A stretch of DNA of 15,784 bases from an uncultured Lysobacteraceae bacterium (GTDB lineage Bacteria > Pseudomonadota > Gammaproteobacteria > Xanthomonadales > Xanthomonadaceae): NCBI GenBank assembly GCA_946480825.1, contig CAMLLG010000081.1, positions 1-15,784 on the forward strand. The letters run 5' to 3'. The notes beneath the pieces are model-generated. The model worked only from the letters and a program-made list of their open reading frames with translations, was not told the DNA's origin and ran no database searches. A program made the translations under genes and the position numbers. Shown in pieces: positions 7,812 to 14,080 of the stretch (its first letter is position 1; every line of letters starts with the position of its first letter).

Positions 7812-7829
7812 TCACCCCAACGTCACCCC
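7812..7829 (+). promoter_or_regulatory. Direct repeat TCACCCC x2 before the Spy-like gene
   Basis: TCACCCC occurs at 7812-7818 and again at 7823-7829, an 11-base period that puts both copies on one face of the helix. OmpR/CpxR-type regulators bind tandem half-sites with about this spacing, and a gene for such a regulator is divergent from here. The repeat ends only 13 bases before ATG 7843, so it would act by blocking or sit in the leader; chance is also possible in a C-rich stretch. Confidence 0.3.
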
Positions 7830-7842
7830 ACAGGTGTCCGCC

Positions 7843-8307
7843 ATGAAATCGAAACACATGTTTTTCCTCGCCGCCGGCCTGACCTTCGCACTCGCCGCCA
7901 CCACCGCGCTCTCGGCCCCGCATACCGCGCGCGGCGAAGCGATGTTGCCGCCCACCGCGACCGAACTCGGCATCGCGCCGGCGCACGCGAAACGCTGGGA
8001 CGCGCTGCGCGCAGAGGCCGTGGCCCTGCGCACGGTCGGCCGCGACGATCTGCGCGAAGGCGTCGGCGAATTCCGCGCCCTGCTCGACCAGCCCGCGCCC
8101 GATCTGCGCGCCTTCAGCCGCGAATCGCAGCGCAGGGTCGACGCGCACATGGCCGAAGCGCGCGCGCTGCGCGAACGCCAGCTCGATCTGTACGAATCGC
8201 TGTCGCCACAGGATCAGGCCAAGGTCCGCAAGGCGATGGCCGAACGCCTCGACCGCTTCGCGGCGCTGCGCGAACGCCTGGGCCGCTTCCTCGACGCGCG
8301 CCGCTAG
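7843..8307 (+). CDS. Spy/CpxP-like periplasmic protein
   Basis: A 154-residue protein with a Sec signal peptide (MKSKHM, a hydrophobic core, cleavage probably after ALSA at residue 25) and an otherwise helical, Arg/Ala/Glu-rich mature chain. LYESLSPQDQAKVRKAMAER (117-136) resembles the LTxxQ motif of Spy, CpxP and the CnrR-like metal sensors, which are periplasmic chaperones or sensors bound by envelope kinases. The start is ATG 7843, since it places the signal peptide at the N-terminus; the open frame extends upstream to 7726 with no signal-like sequence. It is divergent from the OmpR/EnvZ-type pair, as cpxP is from cpxRA, so it is a likely target and feedback partner of that system. Family membership is moderate, since the paired LTxxQ repeats are not both clear. 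Confidence 0.65.
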   Translation: MKSKHMFFLAAGLTFALAATTALSAPHTARGEAMLPPTATELGIAPAHAKRWDALRAEAVALRTVGRDDLREGVGEFRALLDQPAPDLRAFSRESQRRVDAHMAEARALRERQLDLYESLSPQDQAKVRKAMAERLDRFAALRERLGRFLDARR

Positions 8308-8495
8308 GCCTCACGTCCAGCTGGCGCCGCGAAGCACCGCATCCGCAGGCCACCGTACCCGCCGCGTCGCGCCGGCGGGCACGGACGCGACTTGATTCGA
8401 AGCCGGTTGCGGGGCATCTTCGGACACCGGCGCAGCCCCGATGTCGCACCTCCACGAGATCCCGGCCCGCCGCAGCCCATCCAGCAGGAGCGACC

Positions 8496-9401
8496 ATGAC
8501 AGGGAATCCGATCCGCACCTCGCGACGCACGGCCGGCGCGCTCGCGCGATCCCTGTCGCTGACGGCCCTGTCGCTGCTGGTCGCCGGCTGCATGAGCGTG
8601 CCGGATCGCGACGGCATCACCCGCTTCCGCCAGGGCGCGGCGACCGCCAACCAGCAGTCGCAGTCGACCTTCGCCGACATCAACACCTTCCTGCGCCAGC
8701 AGCAGATCGATCGCGCCAGCCAGTTGCCGACGCTCAACGAAAGCGAGTTCTTCTCGCCGTTGGCGTCGGAAGACGTGGCCAAATGGAATCGCGCGTTCGG
8801 GCTGATCGACGCCTACGCGGCGTCGCTCGAGAAATTGCTGGACCCCGCGCGCCGCAGCGACACCGAAACCGCGCTGAGCGAACTGGGCGAGAAGATCGGT
8901 GCGATCGAGGGCGAACGCTTGCCGGCCGGGGTGGCGGGCGAATTCATCCAGCTCGGCGGCCTGCTGACGCAGATGAAGGCCGAGAAGGATGCGCTGGCGG
9001 CGATCCGCAAGGCCGACCCGGCGATCCAGGACGTGTTCGACACGATGATGGCCGCGATCGGGGAGGACCGCGACGACGGCGTGCGCGCGATGGTCGCCAC
9101 CTCGTGGGGCAACGTGCTCGGCGCGATCCAGGTCGAGTTCCTCAGTGCCGGCGGCACCGCCGCCAAGCGCGACGTGGCCACGCGATACGTCGGCACGCTC
9201 GATCAGCGCGACGCGCAGGACGCCGGCCTCGCGTCGTTGCGGCGCTCGATCGGCCTGCTCGCCGCCGCCCATCGCGAACTCGCCGCCGGCGACCCGCCGA
9301 GCGCGCGCCGGATGCTGGACGAAGTGCAGGCCGAGTACGCGGCCTATCGCCAGCGCGTCGACGCGCTGCGCCAACAGAATGGCCAGGGAGGCAAACCATG
9401 A
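8496..9401 (+). CDS. Uncharacterised helical lipoprotein
   Basis: A 301-residue protein I cannot assign to a family. The N-terminus is an arginine-containing n-region, a hydrophobic core and a lipobox VAGC (C32), so Lgt should modify it. After CMSVPDRDG there is no Asp at position +2, which by the Lol rule favours the outer membrane. The mature part is almost wholly predicted helix, polar and rich in Ala, Gln, Glu and Arg, with few aromatics and no further Cys, and ends in a coiled-coil-like AEYAAYRQRVDALRQQNGQ. No catalytic motif is apparent. CAGGAG lies about seven bases before ATG 8496. The stop overlaps the next ATG by four bases (ATGA), so the two products are probably made together and may bind each other. 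Confidence 0.85.
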   Translation: MTGNPIRTSRRTAGALARSLSLTALSLLVAGCMSVPDRDGITRFRQGAATANQQSQSTFADINTFLRQQQIDRASQLPTLNESEFFSPLASEDVAKWNRAFGLIDAYAASLEKLLDPARRSDTETALSELGEKIGAIEGERLPAGVAGEFIQLGGLLTQMKAEKDALAAIRKADPAIQDVFDTMMAAIGEDRDDGVRAMVATSWGNVLGAIQVEFLSAGGTAAKRDVATRYVGTLDQRDAQDAGLASLRRSIGLLAAAHRELAAGDPPSARRMLDEVQAEYAAYRQRVDALRQQNGQGGKP

Positions 9402-9757
9402 GCGCCAACGACGCGACCGGCGGCGGCATGAACGGCGACATCCGCCAACTGCAGCAGAGTCTGGTCAAGCAGCACCAGGCACTGTCGACGCTGCTCGGCA
9501 ACACCACCAATCCCGCCGATGCGCAGTCCATCCTGCTGGAAATGCAGGAAGTCAATTTCCGGGTCATGGTCAGCGGCAGCCTGTTGTTCAAGCAGACCAC
9601 CGCGGCGATGGATGCGCGCATCGAAGGCGTGCTCGCGGCCAGCGCGGATCTCGACGCGTCGCTGAAGACGCTGACCAGAGTCAACGACATCATCGGCGCG
9701 ACCTCGCGGTTCCTCGGCCAGGTCGACAAGGTGCTCAACGCGATCAAACTGACCTGA
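9398..9757 (+). CDS. Uncharacterised 119-residue helical protein, coupled to the lipoprotein
   Basis: I do not recognise this protein. It begins at the ATG overlapping the lipoprotein stop (ATGA). A Gly-rich N-terminus (about 1-12) precedes a helix from DIRQLQQSLVKQHQALSTLL, a loop with NTTNPAD, a long helix around LLEMQEVNFRVMVSGSLLFK, and a last amphipathic helix ending VDKVLNAIKLT. There is no signal peptide, no membrane segment and no cysteine, so it is predicted to be cytoplasmic although its partner is a lipoprotein. The size and helix-turn-helix-like layout recall small secreted filament subunits, but there is no real sequence signature. ATG 9428 (codon 11) is a possible later start. 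Confidence 0.8.
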   Translation: MSANDATGGGMNGDIRQLQQSLVKQHQALSTLLGNTTNPADAQSILLEMQEVNFRVMVSGSLLFKQTTAAMDARIEGVLAASADLDASLKTLTRVNDIIGATSRFLGQVDKVLNAIKLT

Positions 9758-9783
9758 CGCAAACCCGCGCGCCAGGCGCCGGG

Positions 9784-9789
9784 TATACT
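9784..9789 (+). promoter_or_regulatory. -10 box of a probable leaderless promoter
   Basis: TATACT, five of six to the consensus, ends seven bases before ATG 9797. Transcription would begin at or beside the start codon. No purine-rich ribosome binding site can fit. I see no convincing -35 box about 17 bases upstream (that stretch reads AAACCC). Confidence 0.45.
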
Positions 9790-9796
9790 GCGGCGC

Positions 9797-10210
9797 ATGT
9801 CGAGATCGACCTTCCAGCGTCCGATGGCCGGCATCGCCCTGTTGGCGATGCTCGCGTTCGCGCTGTTGCCGAGCGTCGGCCGGATCGATCGCGGACTCGC
9901 CGCCGCCGGCGCCACGGCGGTCGAAGCGAGCTTCGGCGCGCTCTGCACCACCCGCGGACTCGCCTACGACACCGCGCTCGCGCTCGACGAAGCGCTCGGT
10001 TTCGGCCTCGAAGACGCACCGGCCTCACCGGCCCCGCACACCGGCACGGACTGCGATTACTGCACCCTCGCCGCCTTCACCGCACTCGCCGGCATCGTCG
10101 CGGCGATGCCGGTATCGCCGCACGCCGAACTCGCAATCATCGGCCGCACGCTCGCGCTGCCTGCGCGACACCATCCCAACGGCCTCGGTTCCCGCGGCCC
10201 GCCCGTGTGA
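9797..10210 (+). CDS. DUF2946 family protein (copper-associated)
   Basis: A 137-residue protein. A hydrophobic segment at about 10-27 could be a signal peptide or anchor. The DUF2946 hallmark, a His followed by paired cysteines, is visible as HTGTDCDYC (H81, C86, C89), with another Cys at 50, then a second hydrophobic stretch and the family's typical RGPP end (133-136). DUF2946 genes commonly sit beside copper chaperones, PepSY proteins and TonB receptors, and a PCuAC gene follows here, so binding or sensing of copper in the envelope is likely; this is contextual. The start at 9797 has no ribosome binding site but lies just after a TATACT box. ATG 9824 is an alternative, also without a site. 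Confidence 0.8.
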   Translation: MSRSTFQRPMAGIALLAMLAFALLPSVGRIDRGLAAAGATAVEASFGALCTTRGLAYDTALALDEALGFGLEDAPASPAPHTGTDCDYCTLAAFTALAGIVAAMPVSPHAELAIIGRTLALPARHHPNGLGSRGPPV

Positions 10211-10337
10211 TGCCGTAGCGCCCGATCCGCACGCCACCTGCACCGGACCCACCCACCGCCTGCGCCGGGCTTTCTGCATTCCGCTCTCTCCCGCTGCCGC
10301 GCACGCGCGCGGAGCGTCGGCGAGCGATCCACACCCT

Positions 10338-10509
10338 TAGAGCATGTTATGCACTTTTTCATATGCCGCGTTGCGCAGCCTGTGGCGTCGAGCCAAGGTT
10401 CCGTGGCTTGCCTTGGCTGGTGGCCAAGGCAAGCCACGGGCCGCAGGATCGGCGCCACAGGGGCGCAACCCGAAGGGAAGGCCCATGAAAAAGTGCATGA
10501 CACGCTCTA
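10338..10509. mobile_element. 172-bp fold-back element (MITE-like)
   Basis: The sequence from TAGAGC at 10338 to GCTCTA at 10509 folds back on itself. The outer 25 bases of each end match with two mismatches, further pairing follows (TTGCGC, CTGTGGCG), and the centre is a perfect 17-bp stem, 10401-10417 with 10423-10439, closed by TGGTG. No coding potential is evident. Both ends are bounded by TA, as for elements moved by IS630/Tc1-type transposases, which duplicate TA; that origin is inferred. It separates the DUF2946 and PCuAC genes, ends 28 bases before the PCuAC start, and probably blocks or modulates read-through. Confidence 0.75.
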
Positions 10510-10537
10510 GGCTTTTCGACGACATCGAGGTCGAACC

Positions 10538-11026
10538 ATGACTGTTTTTTCACGACGCTTTTTCTCCGCGACGATCGCGGTCTTCGGGGCATCCCTGCTG
10601 TTCCCGGCCACGCTGTTCGCCGCGCCGCCCGCGAAACCCGCGCTCGCGATCGAGACACCCTGGGCGCGCGCCACGCCGCCGCAGGCGCCGGTCGCCGGCG
10701 GCTTCCTCACCATCCGCAACACCGGGCGCAGCGGCGATCGGCTGCTGTCCGCGACCAGTCCGGATGCCGAACGCGTGGAAATCCACGAGATGCGCATGGA
10801 CGGCGACATGATGCGGATGCGCAGGATCGACGACGGCCTCGCCATCGCACCGAACGCCACGCTCGAACTCAAGCCCGGCGGGTATCACCTGATGTTCATC
10901 AAGCCCAGGCATCCGTTCGTGGCCGGCGAGACCGTGACCGCGACCTTGCGCTTCGAACACGGCGGCACGCGCGAGGTGCGCTTCGAGATCCGTGCGCTCG
11001 GCAGCGGCGTGCCGCCGAAGCGCTGA
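10538..11026 (+). CDS. PCuAC-type periplasmic copper(I) chaperone (DUF461)
   Basis: A 162-residue protein with a signal peptide (MTVFSRRFFS, hydrophobic core, probable cleavage after LFAA about residue 29). The mature domain is the PCuAC cupredoxin-like fold: IETPWARATPPQAPVAGGF (38-56), a beta-rich stretch, the Cu(I) ligands in VEIHEMRMDGDMMRMR (H83, M85, M87 and M94), then LKPGGYHLMFI with H117 and M119. Such chaperones deliver copper to the CuA or CuB site of cytochrome oxidase. GAGG about nine bases before ATG 10538 serves as ribosome binding site. It is downstream of the DUF2946 gene on the same strand with a fold-back element between them, so the original pair may have been separated by insertion. 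Confidence 0.93.
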   Translation: MTVFSRRFFSATIAVFGASLLFPATLFAAPPAKPALAIETPWARATPPQAPVAGGFLTIRNTGRSGDRLLSATSPDAERVEIHEMRMDGDMMRMRRIDDGLAIAPNATLELKPGGYHLMFIKPRHPFVAGETVTATLRFEHGGTREVRFEIRALGSGVPPKR

Positions 11027-11068
11027 CGACGATGCGGCATCGCCCCCATGACCTCCGGCGCGACGCGA

Positions 11069-11446
11069 TCAGCCGTGTCGCGCCGCGCCGGGCGGCTGAT
11101 ACAGGCTGAGCATGTTGCGATCCGGGTCGACGAAATCCAGCGACAGCCCACCGTCGGGCGCTTCGCTCACCGGCACCACGATTTCCACGCCCTTCGCGGC
11201 CAGCGCTTCGGCGTAATCGTCGATGCCGCCGTCCAGCGCGAACACCACCACCGGGCTGTCGCCGGCCTTCGCCGGGCGCTGGATGAACACGAGGGTCACG
11301 TCGCCCAGTTCGGCGAGCGCGAACGGGCCGTCATGGCCGTCGATCTCGTTGACGGGAAGACCCAGAGTGTCGCGATAGAACGCGACCGAGCGGTCGAGCA
11401 CGGCGACGAAGAACACGATGGCGCCGACTTTGGCATTGACGAGCAT
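11069..11446 (-). CDS. VOC (glyoxalase/dioxygenase-fold) family protein
   Basis: A 125-residue single-module vicinal-oxygen-chelate protein. It shows the usual beta-alpha-beta-beta-beta repeats: IVFFVAVLDRSVAFYRDTLGLPV at the start (10-32), GPFALAELGDVTLVFIQ, then VVVFALDGGIDDYAEALAAKGVEI and the final FVDPDRNMLSLYQPP (105-119), where a glutamate often used as a metal ligand is replaced by serine or asparagine neighbours. The substrate cannot be told. CAGGAG lies eight bases before ATG 11446. It follows the sigma-like gene by 27 bases on the same strand and is probably co-transcribed with it. Confidence 0.88.
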   Translation of the reverse strand: MLVNAKVGAIVFFVAVLDRSVAFYRDTLGLPVNEIDGHDGPFALAELGDVTLVFIQRPAKAGDSPVVVFALDGGIDDYAEALAAKGVEIVVPVSEAPDGGLSLDFVDPDRNMLSLYQPPGAARHG

Positions 11447-11473
11447 GGAAACGTCTCCTGCGGTTGGATGTGC

Positions 11474-12106
11474 CTACGTGTTGCCGCCGGCAGGCGAAGT
11501 GTGAGCGCGTCCGGGCGACGCTGCGCGCAGCACGATCAGATGACCGTCGACGTCGTGGGTGCCGATGCCCGCGCGCCCCAGCAGCGCGGCCTTCAGCGCC
11601 CGCCGGACCAGGCCGAACTGCAGCTCGACCGTGCGCGCGGGGTCGCGGACATAGGCCAATGCCAGCGCTTCCGCGCGCTGCGACGGCGGCAGCGCGCCCA
11701 TCGCCTTGCGGATCGAGGTCAGGCGCTGGCGGAACGCGGGCGCACCGATGCCGAGCACCCAGCGAATTTCTTCCGCGTTCAAACCATGCAGGGCCAGCAC
11801 CGCGACGCGGCGGGCCGCGGGCGGCAGGCGTTCGAGCAGTGCGCTGGCCGATGGCGGCGTTTCTTCGTGTATGGGCGCGACATCATCCTCAGTCACTGCG
11901 GCTTCGCGTCGACGACGACGGATCGCGCTGCGCGCCTGCATCGCGGCCTGGTTGCGGATCACGCCGGCCAGCCACGCCGGGTCGTCGCTGCGGCCCTGTT
12001 CGAGCGCGATCAGCAACGCGGCCTGGACCAGATCGTCGGCATCGGCCGCACGGCGCACGTGGCGACAGGCTTCGGCGCGCAGGCGGCGGTAGGTGTCGAT
12101 ATTCAT
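11474..12106 (-). CDS. ECF-like sigma-70 family protein with C-terminal extension
   Basis: A 210-residue protein. The N-terminal part has a short sigma region 2 (ADADDLVQAALLIALEQGR, 21-39, and WLAGVIRNQAAMQARSAIRRRRRE), and residues 88-138 form a region-4-like helix-turn-helix (LLERLPPAARRVAVLALHGL, then AEEIRWVLGIGAPAFRQRL). Beyond it is a 70-residue extension with GTHDVDGHLIVL. Region 2 is short and lacks a clear aromatic -10-reading motif, so regulatory function is likely but not certain. I start at ATG 12106, since the sigma fold begins there. An in-frame ATG at 12148 is possible, and neither has a strong ribosome binding site. CTGACA on the minus strand near 12168 may be a -35 box with a weak -10. 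Confidence 0.75.
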   Translation of the reverse strand: MNIDTYRRLRAEACRHVRRAADADDLVQAALLIALEQGRSDDPAWLAGVIRNQAAMQARSAIRRRRREAAVTEDDVAPIHEETPPSASALLERLPPAARRVAVLALHGLNAEEIRWVLGIGAPAFRQRLTSIRKAMGALPPSQRAEALALAYVRDPARTVELQFGLVRRALKAALLGRAGIGTHDVDGHLIVLRAASPGRAHTSPAGGNT

Positions 12107-12185
12107 GAGGGATGACGGGTGAGGCGATTGGACCAAGCCGGGCCGCATAACGGCATGGGCTTGAATGAATTGTCAGAGCCCAATC

Positions 12186-12602
12186 TTATGGTCCCAGTCG
12201 ATCAGTGATGAGGCACAAATCATGGTCACCCCGAATTGCGGAAACAGCTGTTCGCCTCAGTCGGGGTGAGTGATTGACGTAACGCTCGTCCAATATGCTG
12301 TTGGCTTCTTGGGGAGTAATCAGGTAGAGCTCCGGGCGCTGGCATGCATTCGCTCCAAGCCTGACGAGCGCAATGATGAGGTTCTCATGCTCATTGAAGC
12401 GACCGCGCACAAGCCAGTCATGTCCGGAAAGAGTCGCTTTGACCTGGAAGTTCAGTGCAACGCATGAAGAATTCGATGCAGTCAAGTCGATTGTCTTGGC
12501 GTTGCCGATCGTAAGAGCGACCGCATATCCCATACGACAAAGCAGCGAACTGACATAGTACTCGCCGGCGAGACCTCTTTGGTTGCTGTCAGGATGTGGC
12601 AT
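12186..12602 (-). CDS. Putative PD-(D/E)XK nuclease-like protein, AT-richer insert
   Basis: A 138-residue protein. GLAGEYYVSSLLCRMGY (10-26) is the opening helix with E14; NAKTIDLTAS with D39 follows, then ALNFQVKAT with Q53 and K55. An acid in helix 1, then D, then (D/E/Q)-x-K on a strand is the arrangement of PD-(D/E)XK endonuclease folds, and many short stand-alone proteins share the phrase G-x-GEYYV...NAK-x-ID...QVK. A Gln in place of the middle acid occurs in that superfamily, but activity is uncertain. Base composition is clearly more AT-rich than both neighbours, as are the codons, which suggests recent transfer. It starts 17 bases after the isoaspartyl peptidase stop on the same strand. 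What it cuts or protects is not shown by the sequence. Confidence 0.65.
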   Translation of the reverse strand: MPHPDSNQRGLAGEYYVSSLLCRMGYAVALTIGNAKTIDLTASNSSCVALNFQVKATLSGHDWLVRGRFNEHENLIIALVRLGANACQRPELYLITPQEANSILDERYVNHSPRLRRTAVSAIRGDHDLCLITDRLGP

Positions 12603-12619
12603 CGAGCTTCAAGTCCCAA

Positions 12620-13699
12620 CTATCTGTTCGGATCGTTTTCGCGTGCGCTGCCTTCGCGCGCACCATCGTCGCGAAACACCGCCGTACCACGACTCCCATC
12701 AGGCTTGATCCAGCCTCGATACATGCCACTGGTGTTGAACGGCATCGCGATGTTGCCGTCGACATCCAGCGCGATGGCGCCGCCATCGCCGCCGAGTCGC
12801 GGCACCACGACGTTGACGACTTCGTGCGCGGCCGCCGCCAGCGTCGCGCCGCCGTAGGCCATGCGCGCGCAGATGTCGTGCGCGACCGCGGCGCGGAGGT
12901 AGAACTCGCCCCAGCCGGTGCCGGAGACGCCGCAGCGGTCGTCGGCCCAGGTGCCGGCGCCGATCACCGGCGAATCGCCGATGCGGTTCCAACGCTTGTT
13001 GGTCATGCCGCCGGTGGACGTGGCCGCGGCGATATGGCCGCCGCGGTCCAGCGCCACCGCACCGACGGTGCCGAAATAGGTGCCGCGCAGATCGGGATCG
13101 CCCGCCTGCTGACGGGCCTGCGCCGCTTCGAGCTGGCGCCGGCGATGCTCGGTATCGAACCAGGTGTTGGGCACGCGCTCGATGTCCGGCAACGTATCGG
13201 CGAAGGCTTCGGCGCCGTCGCCGGCCAGCATCACGTGCGGACTGCGCTCCATCACCGCGCGCGCCAGGCGGATCGGATTGCGCACCGTGCGCACGCCGGC
13301 CACCGCACCGGCGCGACGGGTCTGGCCTTCCATCAGCGACGCATCGAGCTGATGCCGGCCTTCGGCATCGAACACCGCGCCCTTGCCGGCGTTGAAGTGC
13401 GGCGATTCCTCCAGCACCAGGATCGCCGCTTCGACCGCATCGATCGCCCGGCCGCCGCGCGCGAGCACCGCGTGCCCGGCGTCGAGCGCGCGATCCAGGT
13501 CGGCGCGGATCGCGGCTTCCTGTGCGGGATCGAGTCGGCTGCGCTCGATCACGCCGGCGCCGCCATGGATGACCAGCGCGGTCGGACGCAGGACCTTTTC
13601 GGGCAGCGGCCGGTCGGGATTCGGATCGTTTTCGGGGCGGTGCTGGGCGTGTGCGCTCATGGCGGCCATCGCGAGGCAGAGGGTGAAGAGCAGGCGCAT
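12620..13699 (-). CDS. Secreted isoaspartyl peptidase / L-asparaginase (Ntn-hydrolase, type III)
   Basis: A 359-residue precursor with a signal peptide MRLLFTLCLAMAAMSAHA cleaved after residue 18. The mature protein is plant-type asparaginase (T2 family): LVIHGGAG (42-49), the alpha-chain block DAVEAAILVLEESPHFNAGKG, MEGQTRRAGAV, then the autocleavage site GTVGAVALD with nucleophile T211, STGGMTNK (228-235), RIGDSPVIGAGT (239-250) and SGTGWGE (259-265). It self-cleaves to alpha and beta chains and removes beta-aspartyl residues from peptides or hydrolyses asparagine. I start at ATG 13699, not 13798, to give a proper signal peptide. It is the only gene upstream of the nuclease-like gene on this strand. 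Confidence 0.95.
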   Translation of the reverse strand: MRLLFTLCLAMAAMSAHAQHRPENDPNPDRPLPEKVLRPTALVIHGGAGVIERSRLDPAQEAAIRADLDRALDAGHAVLARGGRAIDAVEAAILVLEESPHFNAGKGAVFDAEGRHQLDASLMEGQTRRAGAVAGVRTVRNPIRLARAVMERSPHVMLAGDGAEAFADTLPDIERVPNTWFDTEHRRRQLEAAQARQQAGDPDLRGTYFGTVGAVALDRGGHIAAATSTGGMTNKRWNRIGDSPVIGAGTWADDRCGVSGTGWGEFYLRAAVAHDICARMAYGGATLAAAAHEVVNVVVPRLGGDGGAIALDVDGNIAMPFNTSGMYRGWIKPDGSRGTAVFRDDGAREGSARENDPNR

Positions 13700-14080
13700 C
13701 GGCGTATCCGTCAAACGTGAACACAAGGCACGGAGCATAGCGGCAAGGCGGCCGGCGACGTATCGCGGTGCAGCATGACACCGCATTCCCGCAGGCATCC
13801 GCCGAAACGCGACGACGCAGGGGGAGCGTCGCGAAACGACCGCGACACGCGCTCATTTCCGCCCTGTCCATCGACCGGGCCTGCATTCCATTTCGTCATG
13901 AGAACATGAGGCCCCCATGCGTTGCCGCCCCCGCCAAAGCTGACGACACTGGCGACGCCATGCATCAGGAGAAGGCGTGACGGGACTCACGACCGACGAT
14001 GTCCGTCTCTTTGGACCAGGCACTTCCCCACCGTTCGGAAGCAACTGAAGACGATCATCCACACAGCCATTAGGGACAAC
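13700..14080. other. Intergenic region between divergent peptidase and lipase genes
   Basis: 381 bases with no gene I can support. It must hold the promoters of both flanking genes, but I find no convincing -35/-10 pair. Short open frames crossing it have no ribosome binding site, family resemblance or sensible composition. The 60 bases before the lipase are more AT-rich than the rest. Confidence 0.6.

Noticed and set aside
8392..8420. TTGATT with a 17-base spacer and CATCTT as the lipoprotein promoter
   Set aside because: The -10 matches only three of six bases; too weak to list as a feature.
9398..9757. Resemblance of the 119-residue protein to type III secretion needle or rod subunits
   Set aside because: Only size, helical layout and a loose hydrophobic pattern agree; no secretion-system genes are near and the partner is a lipoprotein.
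11057..11084. Hairpin GGCGCGAC...GTCGCGCC between the PCuAC and VOC genes
   Set aside because: It overlaps the VOC coding end, has a 12-base loop and has no T-tract on either strand.
12191..12618. GTCCCA at both edges of the AT-richer insert as a target-site duplication
   Set aside because: Six bases at slightly different offsets from the gene ends is within chance, and no inverted ends accompany it.
13768..13980. 70-codon plus-strand open frame in the peptidase-lipase gap
   Set aside because: No ribosome binding site, no family resemblance and compositionally like random GC-rich sequence.
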